Assembly (NCBI GenBank): GCA_032718475.1
Contig: JAUCBJ010000675.1
Coordinates: 124,001-188,000, forward strand
Source: Nemertoderma westbladi
Taxonomy: Eukaryota; Xenacoelomorpha; Nemertodermatida; Nemertodermatidae
Direction: 5' to 3'
DNA: 64,000 nt
Within the stretch, counting starts at the first letter, position 1, and each line of letters begins with the position of its first letter. The position numbers and the translations under genes are program-made. The notes under the pieces were generated by a model. It worked only from the letters and a program-made list of their open reading frames with translations. It did not search any database and was not told the DNA's origin. This document shows positions 48,628 through 60,074 of the stretch, in pieces.

Positions 48628-51600
48628 TTAAGTTGGGGAGTCCCTAGATGTTTGTTGGATTAGGGAGGTGGTCGTGGGAAGAGTATCTTGTCTCCCATAG
48701 TTTCCGGAGAGTTCTCTGTCTCTTTCCAGTAAACATAAGCGACCAACTGGGCGATTGAGCTGCTGCGTCTCAAAGACAATTCCCGGTTTCTTGAAGTTAC
48801 GTCGCATGACGACGAGTTCTACCGATCGCACCAAACCGTCATCCGAGATGTGGGTCTCGATTATACGACCTGTCTGCCACCGCTTACGTGGAAGATCCAC
48901 ATCCACAATAAGAACCATGTCTCCAGCGCTGACGTTTTCTTGCTGCGCAAACCACTTAGTTCGAAGTTGTAGCGTGGGCAGATAATGTTTTTCGAAATGG
49001 TCAGCGAAACGACGGGATAACAACTGCATGAGTTGCCAAGTTTGTCGGCAGTATTCGTCTCCGTCTGTGATTTCCGATCGTGGGAGCATGGCTACAGGTT
49101 TCTTCAGTAGGAAGTGCGCGGGTGTTAGCGCTTCCAGGGAATCGGGACTCGATGAGACTGGCATAAGCGGTCTCTCGTTGAGATAGGCGGCGATTTCTTC
49201 CATTAACGTCCGCAAAAGTTCGTCGGTGAGATAAGCGCGGCAAGGCACTATAAAATGAAATGCCGTCTTCACACTTCTTATTAATCTCTCCCAACTTCCT
49301 CCCCACCAAGGGGCGTCGGCGGCGTTGAAGGTCCAACTAGACGCTGTTACTCGTAGTTGGTCGTCCACCTGTCTTTGGTTCCAATCTTTGACGTAAGCTT
49401 TAATTTCATTGTTGGCACCAATGAAGTTTGTTCCCTTATCAGATCTCATCGTGTTACTAGTGCCAAAGCGAGCGATCTGTCGTCGTAAGCTTAATAGAAA
49501 GCTGTTGGTAGATAAATCGTTCACCATATCGAGATGGATGGCTCTACAAGTCATACAAACAAAGATTACACACCATCTCTTGACTATAGTCCTAGCACGA
49601 TATACTTCGATAGGGCCAAATAAATCCACACCGGTATTAGTAAAGGGTGGTTCATAAAAGCTTACTCGTTCCCTAGGTAATTCTGCCTCTCTCTGTGTTA
49701 AAGGCCTACTGAATGCTTTCCTACAGGGTATACAGTTCCTAAGAACTTGGTTCAGAGCTCTACGGGGTTTATAAAAATAATAGCGAGTTCGAATTTCGCT
49801 AAGAACTCGTTCTCTACCAGCATGATAAAGTTTGCTGTGAACATCTACTATCATCTTGACTTGTATTTCAAGATTTCTAATGAGTATGGGGAACTTAGTA
49901 TCAAAGGATAATGGGGCATTCGTTAACCTTCCTCCAACACGTATCAACCCATCTATCATTGTGCTAGAGAAACGATCCCTTAAGCGCATCTGTGGATTTC
50001 TCAACAACAGGAAATACTTATCGGAATCTTCATAGCATTGTAAGAGTCTCAGCATCTGTTTGTTGGTTTCTTCATGCTCCTGATAACTGATCTTCTCCTT
50101 CAGAAACTTGTCGGGTACCTTATATTTGGGAAGATCTTTAATAACATGGACCTGCACTGATGTTATGGGAGCGGTATCACCCTTTGTTTTCATCCCAGAG
50201 TAGTGATGGTGAAAACATCTCTTTAAATATGTAACGGCCTTACAAAGCCGATTCCAGGAACTGTAGTGATGCATCGCTCTCTGCAGAAGAGGTGAGAGTC
50301 CTTGCGAGACGTCTGGTATGCCAGATTTCCAATCCTTATCACGGATTTCCACAATGGGTTTATTTGTGGCTGTGGGTTTCTGATCCAAAGCGTCGTCTCC
50401 GGAAGTATGTAGTACAGACAGATCTACTGTGGGTTTGAATAACTTCGATTTACTCGCCTGAGTTTTAGGTTTGACTTTCTCCGCTCCCTTGGCCTGTCTA
50501 ATTTCTGCTGTAGTAAGATGAGGAGGCCATTCTTCTTCTTCTTGGTAGAGGAAGTCGGGTCCACCTAACCAGTCTGGAGTATCTACCAGTTCTTGTGGAG
50601 TTGCTCCCCTGGAAGCGATGTCCGCTGGATTAATCGTTCCGGGGCAATGTCTCCATTGATCCATCGTCGTGCGACTGAGTATAATAGCTACTCTGTTGGT
50701 AACAAAGACGCTGAACTGACAGACTTCATTGGTTATATACTCCAACACGAGTAAAGCGTCGGTCCAATAGACAGTTTTCTCCAGGGGATAGTCGATCTGT
50801 TCTGTTACATTCCGGCCGATGGCTGTAGCGTATAGAGCCGCTTTTAACTCCGCTCGAGGAACTTTCAACTTGTTGTTTATCAATGCCTTAGAGGTAACCA
50901 AGGCGACTTTGATTCCGTCCGGAGTTTCCACCCTTAGGTAGGCTACTATACCTATTCCCATATCGCTGGCGTCTCCAAACACATGGAGTTGATATGTATA
51001 CGTAGGGAGAACATGACCAAAATATGAACGGGAAATTATGAAGTTTTCGATGGCTGGTAGAGAATCTTCCCATTTCATCCACTTCTTTAATAATTCTCCC
51101 TTAAGTGGATCGTCCCATGAGTGGTTTTCAAGCCACATTTGTTGTACTAAACTCCGAGCAATCAATATAACTGGGCTAATAAATCCCAATGGATCGAAAT
51201 AAGTGCTCAGGATACTTAAACATATCCGTTTAGTCCGAACTGGATTATCTCGCTGTTTTAGTTGGAAAAACAGGATATCTCTTTCTGTGTCCCATTTCAA
51301 ACCAAGGGTCTTAGTTTCTGGGAGATCATCCTTTATTAGATCTAGGTCTTTTGCTCCTCGATCTTCTACCGGGATCGACTCCAGAAACTCACGGGAGTTG
51401 CTAGTGAATTTAGTTAATCGAAATCCTCCTTTCTTTAAGCATTCTACCGTTCCTTTAGCGACCTCAATGGCTTCTTCTACTGATGGAAGGGACTTCAGAT
51501 TATCGTCCATGTAGATGTCTCGTTTGATATTGTCGATCACTTCTTTAGAGAAGGCGTCTCGGTTGTCATCCGCAGTGGTGCGCACCACGGAACAGGCGTT

Positions 51601-52263
51601 TGAAGGGCTCGAGATTATCCCAAAAGCTTGGATGGTCATCCAGTACTCCACCGGTTTCTTATTGAGGTCTCCTTCAGGCCACCACAAAGATCGTAGGCTA
51701 TCTCGATCCCTATCCAGCGCTTTGACTTGTAAGAACATGCCTTCTATATCTGAGGCGAAAGCAATGGAGTATTGTCTTAATCTTAATAATATTCCCAACA
51801 AGGATTGGAGTAAGTTGGGTCCGGGTAACAATTCAGAATTAAGAGATTGGCCCATATAAAGGGCGGAACCGTCAAACACCACTCGTACTTCATGGGGTTT
51901 ACCGGGTTTGGGAACGTAATGGTGAGTTAAGTAATACATTCTCTCAGTTATAGGGGTTTCTTCCGGTACTAGCTCCGCATATCCCTTGCTAATAAACTTC
52001 TTCAACTGTGTTTGATACATTTCTTTAGCTGAAGAATTTGCCGTAAGGCGTCGATGTAGTTGAGCAATTCTTTTCTCTGCCAAAGGTCTGTTGTTAATGA
52101 ACTTTGGTTCTCGCTTTCGGAAAGGAAGACCGATCTCATATCTACCTTGATCTTTAAGAAAACGAGTAGTTGTCGCTTGGATCTGCTTGGCTCTTTCTTC
52201 CTCCACCGATAGGGCCTTATCGTAGGAGTTGGGCTCTACGACCTCTTGAGTAAAGAATCTCAC
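48628..52263 (-). CDS. BEL2 inner pol: RT, RNase H and integrase
   Basis: An intact frame of 1,211 codons, in phase with gag-pro upstream and separated from it by one TGA. RT (about residues 60-340) has RVVFDGSALYMGQSLNSELL, IAFASDIEGMFLQV and the catalytic IYMDDNL. RNase H follows with LHVFGDASDMGIG, KVPRAELKAALYAT, YWTDALLVLEYI and HCPGTINPADIASRG. The integrase has HAGRERVLSEIRTRY and CIPCRK as its zinc region, then the triad in GVDLFGPI, SDKGTNFIGA and WGGSWERLIRS. The end domain contains GDMVLIVDVDLPRKRWQTG. The order and wording are those of BEL/Pao. All catalytic residues are present. The start at 52263 is only the first Met after the TGA; translation presumably comes through from gag. 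Confidence 0.93.
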   Translation of the reverse strand: MRFFTQEVVEPNSYDKALSVEEERAKQIQATTTRFLKDQGRYEIGLPFRKREPKFINNRPLAEKRIAQLHRRLTANSSAKEMYQTQLKKFISKGYAELVPEETPITERMYYLTHHYVPKPGKPHEVRVVFDGSALYMGQSLNSELLPGPNLLQSLLGILLRLRQYSIAFASDIEGMFLQVKALDRDRDSLRSLWWPEGDLNKKPVEYWMTIQAFGIISSPSNACSVVRTTADDNRDAFSKEVIDNIKRDIYMDDNLKSLPSVEEAIEVAKGTVECLKKGGFRLTKFTSNSREFLESIPVEDRGAKDLDLIKDDLPETKTLGLKWDTERDILFFQLKQRDNPVRTKRICLSILSTYFDPLGFISPVILIARSLVQQMWLENHSWDDPLKGELLKKWMKWEDSLPAIENFIISRSYFGHVLPTYTYQLHVFGDASDMGIGIVAYLRVETPDGIKVALVTSKALINNKLKVPRAELKAALYATAIGRNVTEQIDYPLEKTVYWTDALLVLEYITNEVCQFSVFVTNRVAIILSRTTMDQWRHCPGTINPADIASRGATPQELVDTPDWLGGPDFLYQEEEEWPPHLTTAEIRQAKGAEKVKPKTQASKSKLFKPTVDLSVLHTSGDDALDQKPTATNKPIVEIRDKDWKSGIPDVSQGLSPLLQRAMHHYSSWNRLCKAVTYLKRCFHHHYSGMKTKGDTAPITSVQVHVIKDLPKYKVPDKFLKEKISYQEHEETNKQMLRLLQCYEDSDKYFLLLRNPQMRLRDRFSSTMIDGLIRVGGRLTNAPLSFDTKFPILIRNLEIQVKMIVDVHSKLYHAGRERVLSEIRTRYYFYKPRRALNQVLRNCIPCRKAFSRPLTQREAELPRERVSFYEPPFTNTGVDLFGPIEVYRARTIVKRWCVIFVCMTCRAIHLDMVNDLSTNSFLLSLRRQIARFGTSNTMRSDKGTNFIGANNEIKAYVKDWNQRQVDDQLRVTASSWTFNAADAPWWGGSWERLIRSVKTAFHFIVPCRAYLTDELLRTLMEEIAAYLNERPLMPVSSSPDSLEALTPAHFLLKKPVAMLPRSEITDGDEYCRQTWQLMQLLSRRFADHFEKHYLPTLQLRTKWFAQQENVSAGDMVLIVDVDLPRKRWQTGRIIETHISDDGLVRSVELVVMRRNFKKPGIVFETQQLNRPVGRLCLLERDRELSGNYGRQDTLPTTTSLIQQTSRDSPT

Positions 52264-52275
52264 GGCGTGTTCATC

Positions 52276-54612
52276 TCAAGTCTTGGCATTATAACATTCA
52301 ATGACGTCATTAAGCTCGTCGTTATAGTCGTCTCGCTCGGATGGGAGAAGGAGTTGACATAAGTTCACTTGATTTTGCCAAGTCTCGCTTTCCTTAAGGA
52401 GATCGATGGCATTCTCCTCATCAAAAAGTTGATGTATATCGTCGTTGTCTGAGGAGTATGGAGTTCCCTCAGTTGGATCGTCGAACTCACTGTTCTCAAC
52501 TTCCCATTCTCGCACTTGATATACTTGATCTTTCGGTAATCTTTCCATGAGAGTTCTACGGGAAGGGCCAGTAAAGTACCAACCTACTCTAGTTCTTACC
52601 GCATAGGTTTGTAGTGGCTGCGGTTGAGCAGGCCGTTTCTCCAATGTCTCGAGCGCCTCATGCGCGTTTTGGCCGATGAGTATTTGCACTCCAGGATAAT
52701 CTGTCTGGAATCGAGGTATCTTAAGATATTGAATGCTCTCATCCTCGTCCCAATTATAAAGGTCTGCTTGAGTAGTAGCGAAATTCTTTATAGCCACCAT
52801 TTTCACTGACCTTATGCTACGTTCTCCTAGTTCGTCCTGGGGGGTGGACAATGCACCTACATAATAATCCGCTGTTACTGTGGATTTCCAAACTTGCATA
52901 ATTCCTGACATGTTTAGCTTAGTTCGGAACTTGGGTTGTCCAGTGAATATGTCTTCGGCTAGCTCTTTGTCGATGAATGTTCCTGTACTACCGGAGTCAA
53001 GGAGGGCGTTCACTATATAACTCCTTTTTGGTCCGTGGACCCTTACCTGTACCACAGGAAATTCTTTAATCCCTACATTGGAAGTTGGCGCTTTCCAAAA
53101 TGGTGGTTGACCAGAAGTAGTTAGAGTAAGGTCGCTGTCCGTATCCTTTTCATACGTGAGTGCTCGATACACTGTGGTATTTATTGTGTAACAGGATTCG
53201 TTTTCGTCGGAGAACTCGTCTGTATAGAATCCTTCCATCTCAGATTGATCAGTGTCGTTCACATCACTGAATTGGACATGTAGTTCGGAATCACTTACCT
53301 GACTCGGACTATTTCGCTCGAATTCAGTGTGCAACAAGATATGATGTTTCGCACCGCACTTGGCACATCTTGTGTCAGAGTAACAGGTTCGCCGTTGGTG
53401 TCCATGTCTGAGGCAATTATAACACAACCGCTTATCCCACATGACTTCACGTCTCTCAGTTAATGATTTCTTTAGAAATTCATCACACATATTTAAGCGA
53501 TGGGTCCCATCACATAGCGCACATTTCGGTTTGATGTTACTTACCTTACTCTGAGTAACATTATGTACACTTGTTTTTTCTTCGGGCTTTCTCACCTGAA
53601 TTCTCTTGGGAGACGTAGGAGGAGTTTTTCTTACCTGTTCTCTCCTGTCATTGGTTCGAGACTTGAATTTACTTACCTGATCTTTAGGCATTTTATTGAC
53701 ATAATAAGATCTGTCAGTGTCTTTCCCGCTATCTTCTCCTTGAGAAGTCTGGCTTTCGCCGTCGTCTGTATAGCACACTGGTGTTACCTTTCTCCTAGAG
53801 ACGGGTTTTTCACTTACCTTGTTTTCCGGTGTCTTCTCTCTGGACAATTTTAGGAGCTGTAATTTCACTTCTCCATCTAGGAATGACATGAGATCAGCCA
53901 TGGTAGGGTCTCGTCGTTGTTGTTCCATCATATATAACACTTTCTTATCCCAGCGTGTACCTACTCCACCCTTCGGTAAAGTAGAAGCCACTGCTCTAAT
54001 AACCATAGCACTCTGATACTCATGAGACTTACCTAGCCAATCTAATTGTCTACAGATCTCCTGAATCTCATCGGAAAACTCTATAATCCCGCTGCTAATA
54101 AACTTTCGGGGCGCTACCAACTTTGCATACAAATACCCAGCTATGTTATTCCTATTACCATACCTGATGTTTAGTGTATCCCAAACTTGTCTTAATCCGT
54201 CTGGATGTCCAATAAACTTTAACGCCATTAACTTGGGAGATCCTTCCAAGCACTCAATGAGGAATCTAAGTTTCTCTCCATTAGATAGCACAGAGTTCTG
54301 TATGTTATCTTTGTAATATTCATTAAAAGGTAACCATTTCATCTCATCTCCATTGAACTTGACGATCTCTCCCACCTTTACTGCTTGCCGGGCTTCGGTT
54401 CTAGCCATTTGACGCGTAAAACTTTCTTGGGCCATCGTGTTATTTAATATCGAGTTATCGGTATATAAATTTCTCGGATTATGATCCGGTCTATAGGGAA
54501 TATCATTATCAACAGGTCTATAATTACTCTTAATAGGGTTCACTATAGGAGTTTCTACTTCGCTAGCAGTATAGATGCGTGTAGGCTCCACACCTTGCGC
54601 ATGAGATACTTC
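52276..54612 (-). CDS. BEL2 inner gag-protease, capsid, zinc knuckles, retropepsin
   Basis: This continues the gag phase after a TAA at 54613-54615; the apparent start at 54591 is GTG, so it is not an independent gene. The capsid part (DUF1759-like region) contains VKFNGDEMKWLPFNEYYKD and LRFLIECLEGSPKLMALKFI. Zinc-binding motifs follow at about 53530-53330: CALCDGTHRLNMC, CYNCLRHGHQRRTC and CAKCGAKHHILLH. A retropepsin lies near 53010-52950 with active site LLDSGSTGTFID and the later ILIGQNAH. The frame ends in TGA at 52276-52278, where the outer copy is still open up to the window end. The RNA of this part carries eight GGTAAG donor-like sites. Confidence 0.9.
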   Translation of the reverse strand, partial: EVSHAQGVEPTRIYTASEVETPIVNPIKSNYRPVDNDIPYRPDHNPRNLYTDNSILNNTMAQESFTRQMARTEARQAVKVGEIVKFNGDEMKWLPFNEYYKDNIQNSVLSNGEKLRFLIECLEGSPKLMALKFIGHPDGLRQVWDTLNIRYGNRNNIAGYLYAKLVAPRKFISSGIIEFSDEIQEICRQLDWLGKSHEYQSAMVIRAVASTLPKGGVGTRWDKKVLYMMEQQRRDPTMADLMSFLDGEVKLQLLKLSREKTPENKVSEKPVSRRKVTPVCYTDDGESQTSQGEDSGKDTDRSYYVNKMPKDQVSKFKSRTNDRREQVRKTPPTSPKRIQVRKPEEKTSVHNVTQSKVSNIKPKCALCDGTHRLNMCDEFLKKSLTERREVMWDKRLCYNCLRHGHQRRTCYSDTRCAKCGAKHHILLHTEFERNSPSQVSDSELHVQFSDVNDTDQSEMEGFYTDEFSDENESCYTINTTVYRALTYEKDTDSDLTLTTSGQPPFWKAPTSNVGIKEFPVVQVRVHGPKRSYIVNALLDSGSTGTFIDKELAEDIFTGQPKFRTKLNMSGIMQVWKSTVTADYYVGALSTPQDELGERSIRSVKMVAIKNFATTQADLYNWDEDESIQYLKIPRFQTDYPGVQILIGQNAHEALETLEKRPAQPQPLQTYAVRTRVGWYFTGPSRRTLMERLPKDQVYQVREWEVENSEFDDPTEGTPYSSDNDDIHQLFDEENAIDLLKESETWQNQVNLCQLLLPSERDDYNDELNDVIECYNAKT

Positions 54613-55143
54613 TTACCTAACAGGTTGACACATTGTTACAGGGGGTGGTAGTATACCCTTTTGTAAATTTACTAATTTATCACGTTCTAGCGCGATATTT
54701 TGCTGCACTTCTTGCAACTCTAACCTACTTTCCTTTACGGTTCCCTTTAACTGTTGAACAGTCCCTTCTAACTCTCGGACCTGTTGGGAGGAGCGCACTC
54801 GATTCTCCTCCATCTTTTCGAGGAGAATGTCCATCCCCCGCCGTCTCTCGTCCACCCAATCAACCGCCGAAGCGGGATCCGCCAACGTTGTAGCGGGCGG
54901 ACGAGGGACAACGGGCGACAAATCATGAATATTTCGCTCAGAGTCCAGGGCATGAACTGTCTCATGGGCTGTTCTACTGGGCACAGGTAGCTTGGTACTG
55001 TGCAAAGGGAATTTAGAGGTAAGTTCAGGGAGCACAGGTGTCTCTATCACCGAAGGGGTGATTTCAAGAACAGGCCTAATTATTTCAGGCTCATCTACTA
55101 TAGTAGGGAGTCTTTCTATTGTAATTATTTGGTCTGTGGGTTA
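54613..55143 (-). CDS. BEL2 inner gag segment between two in-frame stops
   Basis: This stretch is in phase with gag before and after. It is bounded by TAA at 55141-55143 and TAA at 54613-54615. It encodes a Pro-rich part and a short coiled coil (LEGTVQQLKGTVKESRLELQ, EVQQNIALERDKLVNLQKGI). The outer copy has GAA at the first stop and TCT at the second, so neither stop is conserved and the segment was coding in the progenitor. Confidence 0.8.
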
Positions 55144-56730
55144 TGTACTACCTAAGTTGGTGTTATTTAGTTGCCTTCTAACAGCTGGAGGCAAATCAGG
55201 TAATTTCTGACGGTGGGATGTTCTTTTACGTCTGCTTAGGTGAGATCTATTTCCTTTGCCTTCAGTATCGGTGGTATCGCCTTCTTCAGATGATGTATAT
55301 CCCTGTCTTTTGGGAGTAGATCGATTCATCATCTGCATATTACTAGCTGTTAACTGTTTATTTATGCAGTCTTGATTCTCCTGAATATTTTCCAGTTCTA
55401 ATTGGGCGATCTCTTCAGCCGCTACCCGTTCTGCTTCTGCCGCTGCCATTGCCGCTTTTCTTTCCATTTCGGCTGCTTTTCTTTCCATTTCGGCTGCTTT
55501 CCTTTCCTCTTCGGCTGCTTTCCTTTCCGCTTCGGCAGCTGCTACTGCTGCTTTCTTTCTGTCTTCTATACGTTTTTTCTTTACTTGTTCTTCTTGGACT
55601 CGTGTGATGCGGAGTTGTTCATCAAATTTAGCCTGGTTCGCAGCCCTCATTTCCACATCGATGGCATCCAACACACGCTGAGTTCCTTCACTATTAGGGC
55701 TAAGTCCATCTAACCTTCTCCTCAACTCTTCATCACCTAAAAAACGTTGATAGTCTGACAGATAGATGTCAATGGCATCCCTCTTATGCGGCTTCTCTGC
55801 CGTCGCTTCACTTTCCACTTGGGAAAAAGTAGCGTCTGTTGATTCTCCATGGGTTGAGCGCTCATCTAGTTGGGCTTTCCACTGAGCCGTTCCTTGAACC
55901 TGGAGACTCACCTTTTGAAACCAAGTCTTTACAGCAACTTGCAACGACGTGTCTTGTCTTCTTTTAGAAGCCTCCTCAAAGGCTGATAAGATTAGCCTGA
56001 TTCGTAGAATTCTTTCTCTAACTTGATAAAGCAGTTGTCCCTGCTCTTGAGGTCCTTGGGGTTGTTGAAACAGTTGTTTTTCTACTCGCTCCATAGAGCT
56101 GAAGAATCCCTGTGCGTATCCGGCTGCGGACCTCTTCCACACAGCTGGATCGATGGTTTCCTTGGCTACTCCCATCCGGTGTATGTCTTCCCAGGCAGCT
56201 TCTGATAAATCAAACGGGAGTCCGGGTCCGGGGAAGTTCCATTGCGACTCGACCATAGATTTCAGTTCTTCCTTTGAGTATCCCGCATAACTATCTTTAG
56301 TCGATCGCTTACTTCTCGCCCAATCGATCTGGTGTTCTTCCACCGCGATCAATAACCTAGTGAGTACGGCTGCAGGAAGGATGAGAAGGGGATCCGAATA
56401 AACCGCATCCGTCATCTTTGCTCCGCGCTCGGGTGTCAGCTCTACAGTATCCTCACTACTGGAGCTGTTGGGCCGCTGAGAAATAAGTTCTTGGCTCGCG
56501 GGTTGTTGCTGTTCCGCTGCTTCTTGGTCCCGCTTGACCTGAGCTCGAGTGCCTATGATAGACCTACGATGTTGGACCAGCCTAGGTTCTGTTATTACTA
56601 CTGGAGGGATGACCTTCCTCACAGTGGGAGGTGAACTGAACTTAGGACTAGACGGTTCTACACCTCTATCTGAGTCGCAGATAGTTACATCTAATAAACT
56701 GTCTGACAGGTTCTGCTTAGTATCAGACAT
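55144..56730 (-). CDS. BEL2 inner gag, N-terminal part
   Basis: This starts at ATG 56730, 2.2 kb inside the 5' LTR. Its 529 codons include the Ser/Pro-rich start MSDTKQNLSDSLLDVTICDS, then QWNFPGPGLPFDLSEAAWED and WKRSAAGYAQGFFSSMERVE, then a long coiled coil with Ala/Glu/Lys/Arg repeats (KAAEMERKAAEMERKAAMAA, about residues 390-450). It ends in a basic Ser-rich tail. The layout parallels BEL1 gag, in which a coiled coil with Ala-Glu repeats also precedes the capsid. It ends in TAA at 55141. Role: particle formation, inferred. Confidence 0.88.
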
Positions 56731-58925
56731 GTTTGTTTACACAGTTGAATGTCTACTGCTATATTACAGTCTAAGCAAGTCTAGTAATTCAGTGTTAACT
56801 GCTAGCCTAGTAATTAATTACCGATACTGCTACTCAGTGTAGCGTGATATATAATATATTAGTATACCGGTATGCTTATAGTATATATAAGTATTATTAC
56901 AGACTAGTTTATCACAGAATACCGGTAGGTAATTTTAGCACAAATATATATAAATATATAATAGGCCTATCGTGGATACCGGTATGCAGTTTACACTTAT
57001 AGTGTATATATATAAGTATAATTACAGACTAGAATTAATTACAGAATACCGGTATGATTTCAACCTAAAATTTATAGAAATAAATATAATAAGCCTATTG
57101 TAAATACCGGTATGTCAATTATTTTAGAATAATTGAATTTCTGAATTTTAAGGGTTACTTGGTTACTTTAACTTACTTTATTACCGTTATTTAAGCAGTA
57201 GTCCAACTGATATTGAGACCTAATTGTTGTATGGCAGGCCTACTATTTATAAATCGTTTGAGTTGATTTATAATATATATGTACCCGTTGAAATGGGTTT
57301 TTGTCAATGTTTGAAATAAATGTTATTATTTCTGGGGGAGTCACTACACATAAGCTGTGCGCTCTCAGTGGAGTGCTACTTGTTAGACACTAAAACAAAT
57401 AATTCTAATTTACCTAAGTTACTTAATACTACAAATTACGTACAATTCGGGTTGAGATTACAATCTCTAAATAAACACAAAAATTTAATTACAAATACAC
57501 AAATACAAATTTTTAGGGTAATTTTACAAGAAGTCTACCAACCAGCCTAACAAAGGGTTAGAATATCTGGTTATTACAACGGACAGGTTACTACGGTATT
57601 TGAAAATAATAAGTAGTAGTAAATATACTGCGTTGTCCAGATAGGAAAATACCACCGCCTGACGACCTATAACCGTATCGCTATAGGTACTACGTTATGT
57701 ATCACGGAGTGTTCCTACCCAGAAGTTAATTACCGCGGTCTACCAGAACCAACGTGCCTATTAACCACTTTACAACACAAATACACTGCCTACACACTAA
57801 TTGCCTTCGGAAAGCACTGTACACTAAACCCTAAATTAGGTACAAGTACTTGTACAACAAATAATCAGTAGTTAAAAATACTTGAACAGTTAAAAGAACC
57901 ACGGTATCTGCCGGAGTGACCAAAGCATAAAATCTCCAGTCTTTACCTACGCCGAGCAGCCCTGATGTAGTACCGGGGTTAGTTTAACTATAACGGTATG
58001 TATAACAAACACAATTACTGTAGGAACAAACTTGGGGAATGAATGTTGCGAATAATCGCATAAACTCTGAATCATAAATATTACGCTACGCGTACAAACT
58101 ACTCAAACAAAATGCAGACCAAATACTGACAGACTACTATCAAGCCTAAACAAACTACGGTATATGCAGACTCCAAAATGATTAGTTAGTATGCGTTCTA
58201 ACCCAGTAGTACGACTTATTCTTTCACAGGGGGTTTACCTCACAGCACTTGAAGCCCCTACTTTCCTAACTTAGCACTTTATCGGACAGATGCTCTACAC
58301 ACACCGAAATTTCCTCAAACCCAACAACAGCCAGACAACTATCCAGCCTACAAATTATCTAAATAAAATTATACGCTACCCGTACAGACTACACAAACAA
58401 AGTACAGACCAAACGCTGGCGGACTCCTATCAGGCCTAAATAAACCACAGGACATGCAGACTCCGAAATGGTTAAGTAGTATGCGTTCTAACCCAGTAGT
58501 ACGACTTATTCTTTAGATGGGGGTTTACCTTACAGCTATGGCTGCCCCTACTTCCTAACCGTTCTTTATCGGACATACACTCTACATGCACTGCAATCCG
58601 TTCAGACCTAATCAACAGTTAGCCAACAGTCAAGCCTACAAATTATCTGTACAATCTGAGCAGGCTTACACGCCTTCTGCTCAATACTGGCCTACAAATA
58701 AATAAAACTGACAGAAATAAGTAAGCTCCAAAAGAAACAAGGGGTGTACAGTCCCTAATCTCTTAAACAGCCTACCGGTATACAATACCACAATCGAATA
58801 ATACTGTTGTACCTGTACTGTAAGTACCGGTTCGGATGATCAGGCAGTCAGGCTTACTGGTTACCGGTCGACCGGTACTTTCGACTAGATTGCTTACACC
58901 GCAATCCAGAAGCAATATCTGTTAT
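56731..58925 (-). other. BEL2 inner leader
   Basis: An untranslated leader of 2.2 kb, colinear with the outer leader (41589-43823) in reverse complement. It has TACCGGTA repeats at 56865-57115 and the two-unit 288-bp duplication at 58130-58680. Only one clear trace of the 38-bp units remains near 58810-58880. No coding signal is visible; the frame at 57320-57550 is fortuitous. Confidence 0.75.
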
Positions 58926-60074
58926 TGTTTGCGCTTTTAAGACCTTTGACAGTTTAACCTGCCAAATTAGGATGTCTTTTGGATGATATCTAGTCTTTAG
59001 CCTATGACGAGTATTTGATACACTACATTAGCCGAAGTCAGTCTATGCGCAATCATTCACCCGCTGGATATACCCGGGAGACGGAATTCGGAAGCTTAAT
59101 GATTGATGGTGTAAGCCTACCGTATTATTCGACTGATCGTAATATATAATCTCTGACAAATATTATTCACTTTCGGGAAATATTAACAGTTCCTTTAGGA
59201 CGTGGCGCTCTAAATATGTAAACAGAGTTATGACTTAAACTAGACACAACGAAAAGGCTATAGATTCACGTATATGGCGCATTCTTTAGGAGATGCTTTG
59301 TTATCAGTTACACTCATACACAATGCTGCACAATACTGCACACTAATCTGCCGACCTTCACTAAATTTGGTCACGTATAAAGAGAGCAACATACAATTTA
59401 TGTCGGGCATATGAAATAGCATTAGATTCACTTCAAACCACTTAACATAGGTCGCAATCGTTTATCTGTAACCGGTCTCTCTAACCTTTAGTATATCAAG
59501 AAGATTGGGATGTCGGACTATTGATCAGTATTCCGATATAATATTTCATCAACAAATATAATGAACAACCGACAGCAAAAGCAGTAATATTAGTAATTTA
59601 TGGATAGTGAATGAGTAAGTAAGTAGGTAGGATAACAGATATACATTCTATAATTAAGCCTACTAATGTAAGACTAAAGACTGAAACACGGAGGTGCCAA
59701 AAGCCGGTGTTCTTAGGCTCTGGGCAAAAACATAACACTGAACTACTGAGTTCTGTATCCACCTCCAACACAGAGACAAAAAACGCTCTGATTGGTCAAC
59801 CGAACAACGAGAGAACAAAGAAACAAAGAAATGTCGACGTGGCAATATCAGCTGTTAGCCGTCGTCATGGTAGCGACACTGTTTTCAAGAGTATCTAGCT
59901 TATCGCATCACGAGATTGCGGATTATGTCCTCTAAAGTACAAATACAGAAGAAATGACTTTTATGTCCTCTAAAACACCAGTACAGCAAGGACACGGCCT
60001 TTTTATGCCTGGCAAACCAACTACAGAGTACTTTAAGGGGATAATAACCGGCTAATTACGCAAAAGCTTTTACA
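58926..60074 (-). repeat. BEL2 inner 5' LTR (1149 bp)
   Basis: Plus-strand TGTTTGCGC...GCTTTTACA, the same length as 44226-45374 with seven substitutions counted. It is followed by AACAC. Confidence 0.93.

Larger units (their letters stand above)
44226..60074 (-). mobile_element. BEL2 inner copy, antisense insertion in BEL2 gag
   Basis: A complete BEL/Pao element of 15,849 bp on the minus strand: LTR 58926-60074, leader, gag, protease, RT, RNase H, integrase, accessory ORF-A relic, LTR 44226-45374. The ends are TG...CA with the 5-bp duplication AACAC. Both LTRs are 1149 bp and I count seven differences (0.6 percent), so it is young. It sits in the gag of a closely related copy in opposite orientation. 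The pol frame is intact, while gag-pro has three in-frame stops and ORF-A has frameshifts. Confidence 0.92.

Noticed and set aside
44226-60074. Reading the two 1149-bp repeats as independent solo insertions
   Set aside because: TSD AACAC is found only at the outer ends, the purine tract sits inside the left copy, and gag-pol runs between them, so they are LTRs of one element.
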